Positions 7,952 to 16,725 of a stretch of 64,000 bases of DNA are shown in pieces. The stretch's first letter is position 1. Each line of letters begins with the position of its first letter. Both the position numbers and the translations under genes were made by a program. Source of the DNA: Streptomyces sp. CC53 (GTDB lineage Bacteria; Actinomycetota; Actinomycetes; Streptomycetales; Streptomycetaceae); the NCBI RefSeq assembly GCF_001865245.1, contig NZ_MKXB01000144.1, forward strand, positions 73,983 to 137,982, given 5' to 3'. The notes under the pieces are model-generated. The model was not told the DNA's origin. It worked only from the letters and a program-made list of their open reading frames with translations, and did not search any database.

Positions 7952-9385
7952 GTGACTGCCAAGCCCCGCATCCCCAATGTCCTCGCCGGCCGCTACGCCT
8001 CCGCCGAACTCGCCGTCCTGTGGTCCCCCGAAGAAAAGGTGAGGCTGGAGCGGCGGCTGTGGCTCGCCGTGCTGCGCGCCCAGAAGGAACTCGGGATCGA
8101 GGTGTCGGACGCCGCCCTCGCCGACTACGAGCGCGTCCTCGACCAGGTGGACCTGGCGTCGATCGCCGAGCGTGAGAAGGGCACGCGGCATGACGTGAAG
8201 GCCCGGATCGAGGAGTTCAACGCGCTCGCCGGCCACGAGCAGGTCCACAAGGGCATGACCTCGCGCGATCTGACCGAGAACGTCGAGCAGCTGCAGGTGC
8301 GGCTGTCGCTCGAACTGGTGCGGGACCGCACGGTCGCGGTGCTGGCCCGGCTCGGCAGGCTGTCCGCCGAGTACGGCGAACTGGTCATGGCGGGCCGCTC
8401 GCACAACGTGGCCGCGCAGGCCACCACCCTCGGCAAGCGCTTCGCCACCGCGGCGGACGAGCTGCTGGTGGCGTACGCGCGCCTTGAGGAGCTGCTGGGC
8501 CGCTACCCGCTGCGCGGCATCAAGGGCCCGGTCGGCACGGCGCAGGACATGCTGGACCTGCTGGGCGGCGACGCGGGCAAGCTCGCCGAGCTGGAGGACC
8601 GGATCGCCGGCCACCTGGGCTTCGGGCAGGCGTTCACGTCCGTCGGCCAGGTCTACCCGCGCTCGCTGGACTACGAGGTCGTGACGTCGCTGGTGCAGCT
8701 GGCCGCGGCACCGTCGTCGCTGGCGAAGACGATCCGGCTGATGGCCGGGCACGAGCTGGTGACCGAGGGGTTCAAGCCGGGCCAGGTCGGCTCGTCCGCG
8801 ATGCCGCACAAGATGAACACCCGCTCGTGCGAGCGCGTCAACGGCCTCATGGTGGTGCTGCGCGGATACGCGTCGATGGCCGGCGAGCTGGCGGGCGACC
8901 AGTGGAACGAGGGCGACGTGTCCTGCTCCGTGGTGCGCCGCATCGCCCTGCCCGATGCGTTCTTCGCCTTCGACGGGCTCCTGGAGACGTTCCTGACCGT
9001 GCTCGACGAGTTCGGCGCGTTCCCCGCGGTCGTGGCCCGGGAGCTGGACCGTTACCTGCCGTTCCTGGCCACCACCAAGGTGCTGATGGCGTCGGTGCGG
9101 GCGGGCGTGGGCCGCGAGGAGGCGCACGAGGCGATCAAGGAGAACGCGGTGGCGTCCGCGCTGGCGATGCGCGAGCAGGGCGCGGAGCGCAACGAGCTGC
9201 TGGACAAGCTGGCGGCGGACTCCCGCATTCCGCTGGACCGGGCGGGCCTGGACGCGCTGATGGCGGACAAGCTGTCCTTCACCGGCGCGGCCGCCGGCCA
9301 GGTGGGCGCGGTCGTCTCCCGGATCGAGGAGGTCGTCAAGCAGCGGCCGCAGGCAGCCGCCTACACGCCGGGCGCCATCCTCTGA
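7952..9385 (+). CDS. purB: adenylosuccinate lyase
   Basis: 477 residues of the fumarase/aspartase superfamily. It cleaves adenylosuccinate to AMP and fumarate, and SAICAR to AICAR, in purine synthesis. The signature 'GSSAMPHKMNTRSCERV' (the mobile loop with its catalytic Ser) lies near residue 275; 'TSRDLTENVEQLQ' near 105 and 'MAGRSHNVAAQATTLGKRFA' near 150 supply the substrate-binding and general-acid His regions. The first residues (TAKPRIPNVLAGRYAS) match actinobacterial PurB. It stands alone, 1 base before mug. Confidence 0.96.
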   Translation: MTAKPRIPNVLAGRYASAELAVLWSPEEKVRLERRLWLAVLRAQKELGIEVSDAALADYERVLDQVDLASIAEREKGTRHDVKARIEEFNALAGHEQVHKGMTSRDLTENVEQLQVRLSLELVRDRTVAVLARLGRLSAEYGELVMAGRSHNVAAQATTLGKRFATAADELLVAYARLEELLGRYPLRGIKGPVGTAQDMLDLLGGDAGKLAELEDRIAGHLGFGQAFTSVGQVYPRSLDYEVVTSLVQLAAAPSSLAKTIRLMAGHELVTEGFKPGQVGSSAMPHKMNTRSCERVNGLMVVLRGYASMAGELAGDQWNEGDVSCSVVRRIALPDAFFAFDGLLETFLTVLDEFGAFPAVVARELDRYLPFLATTKVLMASVRAGVGREEAHEAIKENAVASALAMREQGAERNELLDKLAADSRIPLDRAGLDALMADKLSFTGAAAGQVGAVVSRIEEVVKQRPQAAAYTPGAIL

Positions 9386-9386
9386 C

Positions 9387-9998
9387 ATGTCCTCACGCGG
9401 GACCCCCCGCCGCTCCGGCGGGGACGCACCCCCGGCCGTACGCGGTCTGCCCCGGGCGGGACTCGCCTCGCCCGGGGGCGCCGCCGCGGTCCCCGACGTG
9501 GTCGCGCGCGGCCTCTCCGTGCTGTTCTGCGGCATCAACCCGAGCCTGATGTCGGCGGCCACGGGCCACCACTTCGCACGGCCGGGGAACCGCTTCTGGC
9601 CCGTGCTGCACCTCGCCGGCTTCACCCCGCGGCAGCTGCGGCCGGCGGAGCAGGAGGAGCTGCTCGCGTACGGGCTCGGGATCACGAACCTGGTCGCGCG
9701 CGCCACGGCCCGGGCCGACGAGCTGGGCGCCGCCGAGTTGCAGGAGGGCGGCCTACTGCTGGCGGAGAAGGCGGAGCAGCTCCGTCCGCGGCGACTCGCG
9801 ATCGTCGGCGTCACCGCGTACCGGACCGCCTTCGGCGAGAAGAAGGCCCGCATCGGGCCGCAGGAGCGGCGGATCGGCGGCACCCGGGTGTGGGTGCTCC
9901 CGAACCCGAGCGGGCTGAACGCGCACTGGACGGCGCGGACGATGGCCGAGGAGTACGCCAGGCTGCGTGCGGCCGTCACGGAGGATCCGTCTCGGTGA
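9387..9998 (+). CDS. mug: G/U mismatch-specific DNA glycosylase
   Basis: 203 residues of the uracil-DNA glycosylase superfamily, Mug/TDG branch. The active-site motif 'LFCGINPSLMSAATGHHFA' (with the GINP Asn that replaces the Asp of UNG enzymes) is followed by 'RPGNRFWPVLHLAGF', and motif 2 is 'VLPNPSGLNAHWT'. It removes uracil, ethenocytosine or thymine from G mismatches in base excision repair. The N-terminal 35 residues are Pro/Gly rich and probably disordered. It begins 1 base after the purB stop and converges on the next gene with a 23-base overlap. Confidence 0.93.
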   Translation: MSSRGTPRRSGGDAPPAVRGLPRAGLASPGGAAAVPDVVARGLSVLFCGINPSLMSAATGHHFARPGNRFWPVLHLAGFTPRQLRPAEQEELLAYGLGITNLVARATARADELGAAELQEGGLLLAEKAEQLRPRRLAIVGVTAYRTAFGEKKARIGPQERRIGGTRVWVLPNPSGLNAHWTARTMAEEYARLRAAVTEDPSR

Positions 9999-10410
9999 CG
10001 ACGGCGAGGAGCTGGAAGGGCAGCTCGGTGTCCCACTGCGAGACGCCGAGCGCCGCCCAGCGGCCGTCCACCCGCCACAGGTGCAGGTCCGGTACGTGGT
10101 TGCTCAGAGCGGCCCACGGCTCCGGAACGTCCTCGCCCTCCAGGGTGCGCTGGAACACCGACCAGAGGCTGAACACCTGGGGCGCTCCCCAGCGGGCCGC
10201 GAGCAGGGCGCTGAGAGCGTCCCGCTCCGCCTCGTACTGCTCGGCGACCTGCTCCCGACGGCTCACGTCCTCCCAGAGGTCCTCGCTGGTGGCGAGCTCC
10301 GCTATGTGGTAGCCCGGGCCGCTCTCGCCCATGCTCGATCTGCCGCGCCGCCTGGGGAAGGGCAGGAGGCGCAGCGCGTCGACGGTCGCGAGGTGCCGGG
10401 CGGTGGTCAT
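9976..10410 (-). CDS. conserved hypothetical protein
   Basis: A 144-residue soluble protein starting at the ATG at 10410 (MTTARHLATVDALRLLPFPRR). I do not recognise a domain. It has a coiled-coil-like stretch 'DVSRREQVAEQYEAERDALSALLAARWG' followed by an alpha/beta-like C-terminus ('WSVFQRTLEGEDVPEPWAALSNHV', 'VDGRWAALGVSQWDTELPFQLLAVVTE'). Base composition and codon use match the neighbours. The stop lies inside the 3' end of mug on the other strand. Confidence 0.75.
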   Translation of the reverse strand: MTTARHLATVDALRLLPFPRRRGRSSMGESGPGYHIAELATSEDLWEDVSRREQVAEQYEAERDALSALLAARWGAPQVFSLWSVFQRTLEGEDVPEPWAALSNHVPDLHLWRVDGRWAALGVSQWDTELPFQLLAVVTETDPP

Positions 10411-10498
10411 GCGTCCAGTAAAGCGGCCGCCACTGACAACTGGCGTCGCGTCAGGTCGCCCACCGACTGCCTGGGCGCGCCCACCCGCGGGCCGGGCC

Positions 10499-10540
10499 GC
10501 GGGCAGGACGGGTGCGGGTCGCGGGCAGGACGGGTGCGGG
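10499..10540. repeat. two exact 20-bp direct repeats in a gene-free stretch
   Basis: GCGGGCAGGACGGGTGCGGG occurs at 10499-10518 and again at 10521-10540. The whole stretch 10411-10840 holds no gene; further on, GGCGGGCGGTGAACGG is also repeated (about 10643-10680). Nothing else is visible there except the ribosome binding site of the ROK gene. Confidence 0.6.
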
Positions 10541-10840
10541 GCACAGCGCGGGCCGCGGCCCGGATCCCGGCCGACACCGTGTGCGTCACGGGTCCGCGGG
10601 ACCGGGACGGACGCGCGGGACCGGTACGGGGCGCGGCGCGGGGGCGGTGAACGGCGCCGGGCGGGCGGTGAACGGTGCCGGGCCCGGCGGTGGCGCGCGG
10701 CGGCCTCCCATCCCGTGCGGAACCCGTGCCGGGCTGGCGCGGCCGTGGCCCGGGTCGCCGCCGGGCAGGGCATTGAGTACGATCCGCCAGACACCCGACA
10801 GGCGACCCGCGGAACGGGGCACGAGCTGGGAGGACACACG

Positions 10841-11998
10841 GTGGGGCGGCTGACCGGCGGGGACCCGTCGCTGCTGCGGCGGATCAACTCCGCGGTGGTA
10901 CTCCATGCGCTGCGGAACGGCGAGGCCCGCACGCTGACCGACCTCTCACGTCTCACGGGCCTCTCCCGCCCCACGGTGGAGGGGGTGACCGAGGGCCTCG
11001 TCGAGGCGGGCCTCGTGATGGAGGCGGCACCGGAGGAAGGCGAGGTGCGGCGCCAGGGGCGGCCCGCCCGCCGCTTCCGGTTCCGCGCCGAGGCGGGGCA
11101 CCTGCTGGGCGTCGAGATCGGCCCGCACCGGGTGTCGGCGCTGCTGTCCGGCTTGGACGGGCGGATCATCGGCGCGGGCCAGCGGGCGGTCGCGGAGTCC
11201 GCCTCGGCGGACGAGCGGCTGGACCGGGTCCGTACCGTGGTCGCCGACGTGCTGCGCCGTACGGGGGTGCCCCGGGGCGGGCTGCGGGCGGTCGGCGTGG
11301 GCACGCCCGGCATCGTGGAGGCGGACGGGCGGGTGCGGCTCGGCACGGCGCTGCCCGGCTGGACCGGGCTGGCGCTGGGCGACCGGCTTCGGCGGTCGTT
11401 CCGCTGCCCCGTGCTGGTGGAGAACGACGCGAACGCGGCGGCCGTGGCCGAGCACTGGAAGGGCGCGGGCATCGACTCGGACGACATCGTGTTCGTGCTG
11501 GCCGGGCTGAGCCCGGGCGCGGGTTCCCTGATCGGGGGACGACTGCACCGGGGTTTCGGCGGGGCCGCCGGGGAGATCGGGGCGCTGCACCTGCTGGGTC
11601 GGGGGGACGCGCCTGAGGCCCTGCTGTCGACGACGGACGAGCCGCTGCACCCGCTGGACGAGCAGGCGGTGGCGGAGGTGTTCGCCCGTGCGCGTACGGG
11701 CGACGAGCGGGCGCGGGCCGCGGTGGACCGGTTCACGGAGCGGCTGGTGCACGACGTGGCGGCCCTGGTGCTGGCGCTCGATCCGGAGTTGGTGGTGGTC
11801 GGCGGGTGGGCGGCGGGCCTGGACGGGATCCTTCCGCCGTTGCGGGAGCAGTTGGCGCGTTTCTGCCTGCGGCCGCCGAGAGTGGAGCTGTCGCTGCTGG
11901 GCGAGGCGGCCGTGGCGACGGGTGCGCTGCGGCTCGCGCTCGACCACGTGGAGGAGCAGTTGTTCGCCGTGGAGGGGACGGTGACGGCGCGCCGCTGA
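10841..11998 (+). CDS. ROK family transcriptional regulator
   Basis: 385 residues: a winged helix (about 10-75, 'INSAVVLHALRNGEARTLTDLSRLTGLSRPTVEGVTEGLVEAGLV') followed by a ROK sugar-kinase-like domain ('VGVGTPGIVEADGRVRLG' and 'LVENDANAAAVAEHWKGA'). The region that normally holds the zinc ligands (GEIGH followed by CxCGxxGCxE) reads 'GEIGALHLLGRGDAPEALL' with no Cys, so the zinc site is lost. Such NagC/XylR-like proteins sense sugars or sugar phosphates and repress transport or catabolic genes; no sugar genes lie nearby. GTG at 10841 is chosen because GGGAGG lies 8 bases upstream. It converges on the GntR gene. Confidence 0.9.
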   Translation: MGRLTGGDPSLLRRINSAVVLHALRNGEARTLTDLSRLTGLSRPTVEGVTEGLVEAGLVMEAAPEEGEVRRQGRPARRFRFRAEAGHLLGVEIGPHRVSALLSGLDGRIIGAGQRAVAESASADERLDRVRTVVADVLRRTGVPRGGLRAVGVGTPGIVEADGRVRLGTALPGWTGLALGDRLRRSFRCPVLVENDANAAAVAEHWKGAGIDSDDIVFVLAGLSPGAGSLIGGRLHRGFGGAAGEIGALHLLGRGDAPEALLSTTDEPLHPLDEQAVAEVFARARTGDERARAAVDRFTERLVHDVAALVLALDPELVVVGGWAAGLDGILPPLREQLARFCLRPPRVELSLLGEAAVATGALRLALDHVEEQLFAVEGTVTARR

Positions 11999-12010
11999 GG
12001 CCCGCCGGCG

Positions 12011-12757
12011 TCAGGAGGCGATCTGGAGGTCGCCGACGTCCCCGAAGGTCAGCCGGCAGGTGTCGGCGCGGTAGGTGGCGACGGACACGGCGGCGGTGCG
12101 CCCGGCGGAGAAGTAGCGGGTGGTGACGACGAGGACGGGGGCGCCGGGGAGCCGGTCGAGCTCCTTGGCGTCGTCGGCGCGGGCGGAGCCCAGCTCGACG
12201 GCCCGGTCCTGGCCGTCCAGGGGCAGCAGCTGGAGTTCCCGCAGCACTCCCCGGGCGAGTGCGTCGCCCGGGGTGCTGCCGGACGTCACGAGGGCCGGGA
12301 CGGACACGGCGGGAACGTAGAGCTGTTCGGCGGCCACGGACTGGCCGTGGGTGGCACGCAGCCTGCGGATGGCGTACACGGACCGGGCGTCGTCCCCCTC
12401 GCAGTCCAGGAGGCCGGCCACGGCGGGGGGTGGTGCGATGACGGAGCAGTCGACGGCCTGCCAGCTGCCGTCGCCGGTCGCAGGCCAGTGGTGGCGGGCG
12501 GTGGAGACGTCCACGCCGACGCGCGGCGGGGCCACGGTGGTGCCGACGCCGCGGCGGCGCTGGAGGCGCCCTTCCAGTTCGAGCTGCTCCAGTGCCTGGC
12601 GCAGCGTGGCACGGGCGACCCCGAAACGCGCCGCGAGCTCGCGCTCGTTGGGAAGGATCTGGCCGACTTCGAACTCGGAGTCGAGCGCTTCGCTGATCAC
12701 GGTCTTCAGGTGCCAGTACTTCGGCTCCGGCACCGACTCCAGCTGTGTGGTCCCCAC
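12011..12757 (-). CDS. GntR family regulator, HutC subfamily
   Basis: 248 residues: a GntR winged helix (about 10-75, 'KYWHLKTVISEALDSEFEVGQILPNERELAARFGVARATLRQALEQLELEGRL' ending 'RRRGVGTTV') and a UTRA ligand-binding domain (about 95-240), the layout of HutC/DasR-type sensors. GTG at 12757 has GGAGG upstream. The promoter found at 12836-12864 carries a palindrome over its -35 box, so the protein probably represses itself and perhaps the divergent alpha/beta hydrolase. The ligand is unknown. Confidence 0.9.
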   Translation of the reverse strand: MGTTQLESVPEPKYWHLKTVISEALDSEFEVGQILPNERELAARFGVARATLRQALEQLELEGRLQRRRGVGTTVAPPRVGVDVSTARHHWPATGDGSWQAVDCSVIAPPPAVAGLLDCEGDDARSVYAIRRLRATHGQSVAAEQLYVPAVSVPALVTSGSTPGDALARGVLRELQLLPLDGQDRAVELGSARADDAKELDRLPGAPVLVVTTRYFSAGRTAAVSVATYRADTCRLTFGDVGDLQIAS

Positions 12758-12835
12758 CCTGATCCTCCGCGATCGCCGTACCCGGAACGACTTTCCGCGA
12801 CGTTCTTTATTAAAGGTTCCTTCACTAACCCTTGG

Positions 12836-12870
12836 ACCATAGGCCCGGGGCCCGACTTGGTCAAGACCAA
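12836..12870 (-). promoter_or_regulatory. promoter and operator of the GntR gene
   Basis: On the minus strand TTGACC (12864-12859) and TATGGT (12841-12836) are separated by exactly 17 bases, a near-ideal vegetative promoter for the gene at 12757. The palindrome TTGGTC-AA-GACCAA (12857-12870) covers the -35 box and resembles the TGGTCTAGACCA-type sites bound by HutC/DasR regulators. A smaller palindrome CTTTA-T-TAAAG lies in the leader at 12805-12815. Confidence 0.65.
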
Positions 12871-12991
12871 TCGTCGGCCCTCCGCGCGTCGGCGGGGCGC
12901 AATCCGGACAAGGGGCCCTTGAACTCCTGGCTACCAGTCGGTAATTCTTGCTGACGCGCAGGTGGGCGCGGCAGACGGAGGGGCGGGCAGC

Positions 12992-13822
12992 ATGTCCAAG
13001 GAGATCTCGTTCACGGTGGACGCCCCGGTGGGGCGGCGGATCGTGTCCGTGCGGTACGAGCGGCTCGGTGCCGGCGACCCCCTGCTGCTGTTGCACGGCA
13101 TCGGCCACCACTGGCAGGCCTGGCGGCCCGTGCTCGACCTGCTGGCCGCCGAACGGGACGTCGTCGCCGTCGACCTGCCCGGGTTCGGGGCGTCGTCGGC
13201 CCTGCCCGACGGCATGGTGTACGACCTGGGCACGTTCGGACCGGTCCTCGGCGGGCTCTGCACGGCGCTGGGCATGGAGAAGCCCCACGTGGCCGGAAAC
13301 TCCCTGGGCGGCCTCCTGGCCCTGGAGATGGGGCGCATGGGACTCGCCCGCTCCGTGACGGCCCTCTCCCCGGCCGGCTTCTGGTCCGAGGGCGAACGGC
13401 GCTATGCCTTCGGGGCGCTGCGCGCGCTGCGGGCGGGCGCCCGTGCTCTTCCGGTGCCGTTCATCGAACGGCTGTCCCGTTCGGCGGCGGGACGCGCCGC
13501 CCTCGCGGGCACGATCTACGCGCGCCCGGGGCGCCGGGCACCGGAGGCGGTGGTCGCGGAGACCCTGGCCCTGCGGGGCGCGTCCGGCTTCGAGTCGGCG
13601 CTCGCCGCGGGCCGGGGCGTGCTCTTCTCCGACGGCCTGCCGGCGGTCCCCGTGACGATCGCCTGGGGCTCACGGGACCGCCTGCTACTGCCCCGGCAGG
13701 GCGTGCGGGCCAAGCGCGTGCTGCCCGGCGCCCGGCTGGTACGGCTGCCGGGGTGCGGGCACGTACCGATGAACGACGACCCGGCGCTGGTGGCGCGGGT
13801 GATCCTCGACGGCAGCCGATGA
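12992..13822 (+). CDS. alpha/beta hydrolase
   Basis: 276 residues with the alpha/beta-hydrolase fold: oxyanion region 'LLLLHGIGHHWQAW', nucleophile elbow 'VAGNSLGGLLALEMG' (Ser in G-N-S-L-G near residue 100), a helical lid region 'ALRALRAGARALPVPFIERL', the acid near 'IAWGSRDRLLLP', and the catalytic His in 'LPGCGHVPMNDDPALVARVI'. It cleaves an ester, lactone or similar bond; no substrate is indicated. ATG at 12992 follows GGAGGGG; an in-frame GTG at 12962 would add ten residues upstream of that site. It is divergent from the GntR gene and may be in its regulon. Confidence 0.88.
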   Translation: MSKEISFTVDAPVGRRIVSVRYERLGAGDPLLLLHGIGHHWQAWRPVLDLLAAERDVVAVDLPGFGASSALPDGMVYDLGTFGPVLGGLCTALGMEKPHVAGNSLGGLLALEMGRMGLARSVTALSPAGFWSEGERRYAFGALRALRAGARALPVPFIERLSRSAAGRAALAGTIYARPGRRAPEAVVAETLALRGASGFESALAAGRGVLFSDGLPAVPVTIAWGSRDRLLLPRQGVRAKRVLPGARLVRLPGCGHVPMNDDPALVARVILDGSR

Positions 13823-13852
13823 CCGTGCGGCCCGTCCGACCGTGCGGCGGGC

Positions 13853-13886
13853 CCGCCCCGCCCGGCGCGGAGGCAGGGCGGGGCGG
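13853..13886 (+). terminator. terminator hairpin of the alpha/beta hydrolase gene
   Basis: Arms CCGCCCCGCCC (13853-13863) and GGGCGGGGCGG (13876-13886) pair over 11 bp with a 12-base loop, 30 bases behind the stop codon. Confidence 0.55.
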
Positions 13887-15252
13887 CGGGTCCGAGAGCG
13901 CCGCAGCCAGCAGACGCGGATTCGGATGGCCCGCACCGTAACGCACCCCTCTGACAACGACCCGCGTGCCGACGACGGCCCGCGCGGCCACGTCGGCGGT
14001 CTCCCGGCCCTCGGCGACGCCTGACCGCCGGGCGGGGGACTGCGCGAAAGGACATGGGTCCGCAGGGTCGGGGCCGGGAAGTGCGGGACGACGTTCCAGG
14101 CCGACCGGGGGCCGAGGACCCGGGCCCGGGGCCCGGACACGGCCGGGGCGGCGGCCGGTTCACGACACGGACGGCGCCCGGGCGGAGCCCGAGGGCCGGG
14201 GCGCAGCCAGGGCCCCGGCAGCGGCAGCACCGTTGGCGCGCGTCACACGGGCGGTTCGGCGTGCGGCCCGCGCCCCGCGATGCCGGCGCGGGCGCCGCCG
14301 CGAGTGCGGCGCCCCGACCCCGGCGCGGCCCCCGGCCACGCGGGCTCCCGCGGCGCCGGGCGTACTGGAAGGTGCTCGCCTCACGGCGCTTCCATCCCGC
14401 GAGCTGCCCTGCGAGCGGAGGTCGCGCGCGGTCGCCGAGATGCCGCGGTACGGCTGGGGTCTCACCGGCGAGGCGAAGCGGTGGATCACGGAGGCGCTGC
14501 GGGAACGGGCTTCGCCCTGGGCGCGGTTCCCGCCCGGACTGCGATCCTCGGAGCGTCTGGGGCAAGCGCCGCTGGACCGCTGCCACCACCGGGGCGACCG
14601 CGGCGGCCCCCGGCGGCGGTGCTGCGGGGTGCCGTCACAGTACGCCTGCCGTGCGCGCGGGCGGCGGCCGGCGCCGCATCGCGGGGCGGTGCCGCGGTCC
14701 TGCCTCAGCCGGCGGAGGCGGGCGGCGCCACCAGGCCCCGACGCCACCGGCCTGGGCCGCGGTTGGGACGCACGGGATCCCGTGACCGACTGACGGCATG
14801 GAGGCACTGTTGGTGCTGGTGCGCGGGGCAGGCGGGCGCAGGGCTGCTCGGCGGGGACCCGGCCCCGTCGAGGACTGGCCCGGTGCGGTGAAACCGGTGG
14901 GCGGACGTGCTGCGGACAGCGGGGTGACGGGCGTACGCCCCGGTGCGCCGCTCCCCCACCGCTGACGGCGGGCGCACCGCCGCGCGGTCTGAGGAACGTC
15001 CCGGGGGCTCCCTGGAGATCGGCGACCGCTGCGGGGTCGGCCACTGCACCGTCCGCCCGGGGCAGCGCGCCACCGGGCGGTGAGGCGCCGGCGCGGCGCC
15101 CGCCTCGCGGTGGGTCACGGAGGCGAAACCTGGCGCGAACACCCTGCTCGCCTGCGGAGACACACCCCTCAACCAAACGGCGTCAATGGGTGACAAATCA
15201 GCCAGTTCCCCGCTTAACCCATCAGTCACAGGCCGTTCGTGATCACGCAACA
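13887..15252. other. gene-free stretch of about 1.4 kb
   Basis: No ORF in this stretch resembles a protein; the long frames seen on both strands are low-complexity Arg/Pro/Gly/Ala translations of very GC-rich DNA. A 32-codon frame at 13926-14024 (MARTVTHPSDNDPRADDGPR...) has G or C in most third positions and might be a small gene, but it has no ribosome binding site. The stretch may hold decayed genes. Confidence 0.5.
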
Positions 15253-15269
15253 CCACTGAGCAACAGTGG
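15253..15269 (+). promoter_or_regulatory. hairpin directly before the ACT-GNAT gene
   Basis: CCACTG-AGCAA-CAGTGG is a perfect 6-bp stem-loop that ends 4 bases before the ATG at 15274, where a ribosome binding site would be expected and is absent. It could be an operator or an element that limits translation. Confidence 0.4.
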
Positions 15270-15273
15270 CGCC

Positions 15274-16725
15274 ATGACCCGTATGACTGACGTGAACGTC
15301 ACCCCCGCGAAGCAGACCCGTCGCCACCACTGGCGGCGGGACGCCGTCGAACTCGCCGCGCTGTTCACCGCCGTGGCGGTCGCCGACGCCGTCGCGAACA
15401 CCATCGCCCACGGGCCGGACGGCCCCTACCTGCTGATCGTCTCGGCGGTCGTGCTCGTGGCCACCGCCGCCTTCCACACGTGGTGGTCACGCAGGCACAG
15501 TCACGCACCACCCGCCGCCCCTACGGCCCCCGCGCCCCTGCCCGACGGCGAACGGTCCGACACCGGAGGCGGCACCGTGCTGTGGCGCATGCGCACCACC
15601 GTACGGGACGAGCCGGGCAGTCTGGCCGCCCTGTGCGGCGCCCTCGCCGACCTGCGCATCGACATCCTGACCCTGCAGACACACCCCCTGGCCGACGGCA
15701 CCGTCGACGAGTTCCTGCTGCGGGCACCGGAGTCACTGCGGACGGGGCAGCTCACCCTCCGGGTCGCCGCGGCCGGCGGCACGCACACGTGGATCGAGCG
15801 GGCGGACGCCCACGACCTGGTGGACGCCCCCACCCGGATCCTCGGTCTGGCGACCCGTACCGCCCTGGACACCGCCGAACTCCCGCTCGCGCTGCGCCGG
15901 CTGCTGGGCCGCTGCACCATCAGGTCGGTGCCGGCCGTCTCCCCCAGCGGCCGGCCCACGGGGCGGACCGCGCCCGTGGAGGGCGCGCTGGAACGGGACG
16001 ACACGGTGATCCTGCTGCGCGACCCGCACGGCGGTGTCATCACGGTGGAGCGGCCCTACCTGCCGTTCACCCCGACCGAGTTCGCCCGGGCCCGCGCCCT
16101 GGTGGAGCTCGACGCACGGCTGGGGCCCCGGGTGCCGGGCGGCCACGACGTGCTGACCCTGCCGGAAGGAGCCGAGATCACGGTGCGGCGCGCCGACCAG
16201 GGCGACCTCCAGGCCGCCCGCGCCATGCACGACCGGTGCTCCGAGCGCACGCTGGGGCTGCGCTACCACGGGCCGGTCGCGGACGCGGACCGCTACCTCG
16301 CCCACCTCCTGAGCCCCCGCTTCGGCCGCACGCTGGCCGTGGAGACCGCTTCCGGCCGGCTCGTCGCCCTCGGCCACCTGCTGTGGGACGGGGACGAGAC
16401 CGAGGTGGCGCTGCTGGTGGAGGACGACTGGCAGGGCCGGGGCATCGGCTCCGAGCTGCTGCGCAGGCTCGTCGCCCTCGCCGTGGAGGCCGGCTGCGAC
16501 CACGTGTACGCCGTGACCCAGGCGTCCAACACCGGCATGGTCGCCGCGATGCGGGGGCTGAACCTTCCCCTCGACTACCAGATCGAAGAGGGCACACTCG
16601 TGATCACCGCGCAGGTGCGGCCACTGCGGGCCCCCCGAGACGAAGGCCAGGACGCCGTGCGCACGGACGAGGGCGCCACCGGCACCCCGGCCGCCGGGGC
16701 GGCGCGGCCGTCGGTCCGTCCGTAG
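15274..16725 (+). CDS. membrane-anchored ACT domain / GNAT acetyltransferase fusion
   Basis: 483 residues in three modules. Residues about 20-70 form two hydrophobic segments ('AVELAALFTAVAVADAVANTI' region and 'YLLIVSAVVLVATAAFHTWW'). Residues about 100-165 look like an ACT ligand-binding domain ('MRTTVRDEPGSLAALCGALADLRIDILTLQTHP'). The C-terminal 155 residues are a GNAT domain ('EITVRRADQGDLQAARAMHDRCS' and the acetyl-CoA loop 'VEDDWQGRGIGSELL'). An amino-acid-sensing acetyltransferase at the membrane is the natural guess. ATG at 15274 or 15283 may be the start; neither has a clear ribosome binding site. Confidence 0.82.
   Translation: MTRMTDVNVTPAKQTRRHHWRRDAVELAALFTAVAVADAVANTIAHGPDGPYLLIVSAVVLVATAAFHTWWSRRHSHAPPAAPTAPAPLPDGERSDTGGGTVLWRMRTTVRDEPGSLAALCGALADLRIDILTLQTHPLADGTVDEFLLRAPESLRTGQLTLRVAAAGGTHTWIERADAHDLVDAPTRILGLATRTALDTAELPLALRRLLGRCTIRSVPAVSPSGRPTGRTAPVEGALERDDTVILLRDPHGGVITVERPYLPFTPTEFARARALVELDARLGPRVPGGHDVLTLPEGAEITVRRADQGDLQAARAMHDRCSERTLGLRYHGPVADADRYLAHLLSPRFGRTLAVETASGRLVALGHLLWDGDETEVALLVEDDWQGRGIGSELLRRLVALAVEAGCDHVYAVTQASNTGMVAAMRGLNLPLDYQIEEGTLVITAQVRPLRAPRDEGQDAVRTDEGATGTPAAGAARPSVRP

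Noticed and set aside
5144..10117. 1657-codon open frame on the minus strand
   Set aside because: It runs antisense through the two CNNM genes, the SGNH hydrolase, purB and mug. It is a by-product of GC-rich third positions and its translation (Arg/His/Gly/Pro rich) resembles no protein.
13926..14024. possible 32-residue gene with high GC3
   Set aside because: High GC3 is weak evidence in DNA of this composition, and no ribosome binding site or known relative is seen. Mentioned only under the gap.
13516..14589. long minus-strand frame across the end of the alpha/beta hydrolase and the gene desert
   Set aside because: Overlaps a clear gene on the other strand and is Arg/Pro/Gly low-complexity sequence.
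14798..14965. 55-codon frame in the gene desert
   Set aside because: Its third positions are no more GC-rich than the surroundings and the product is low-complexity.
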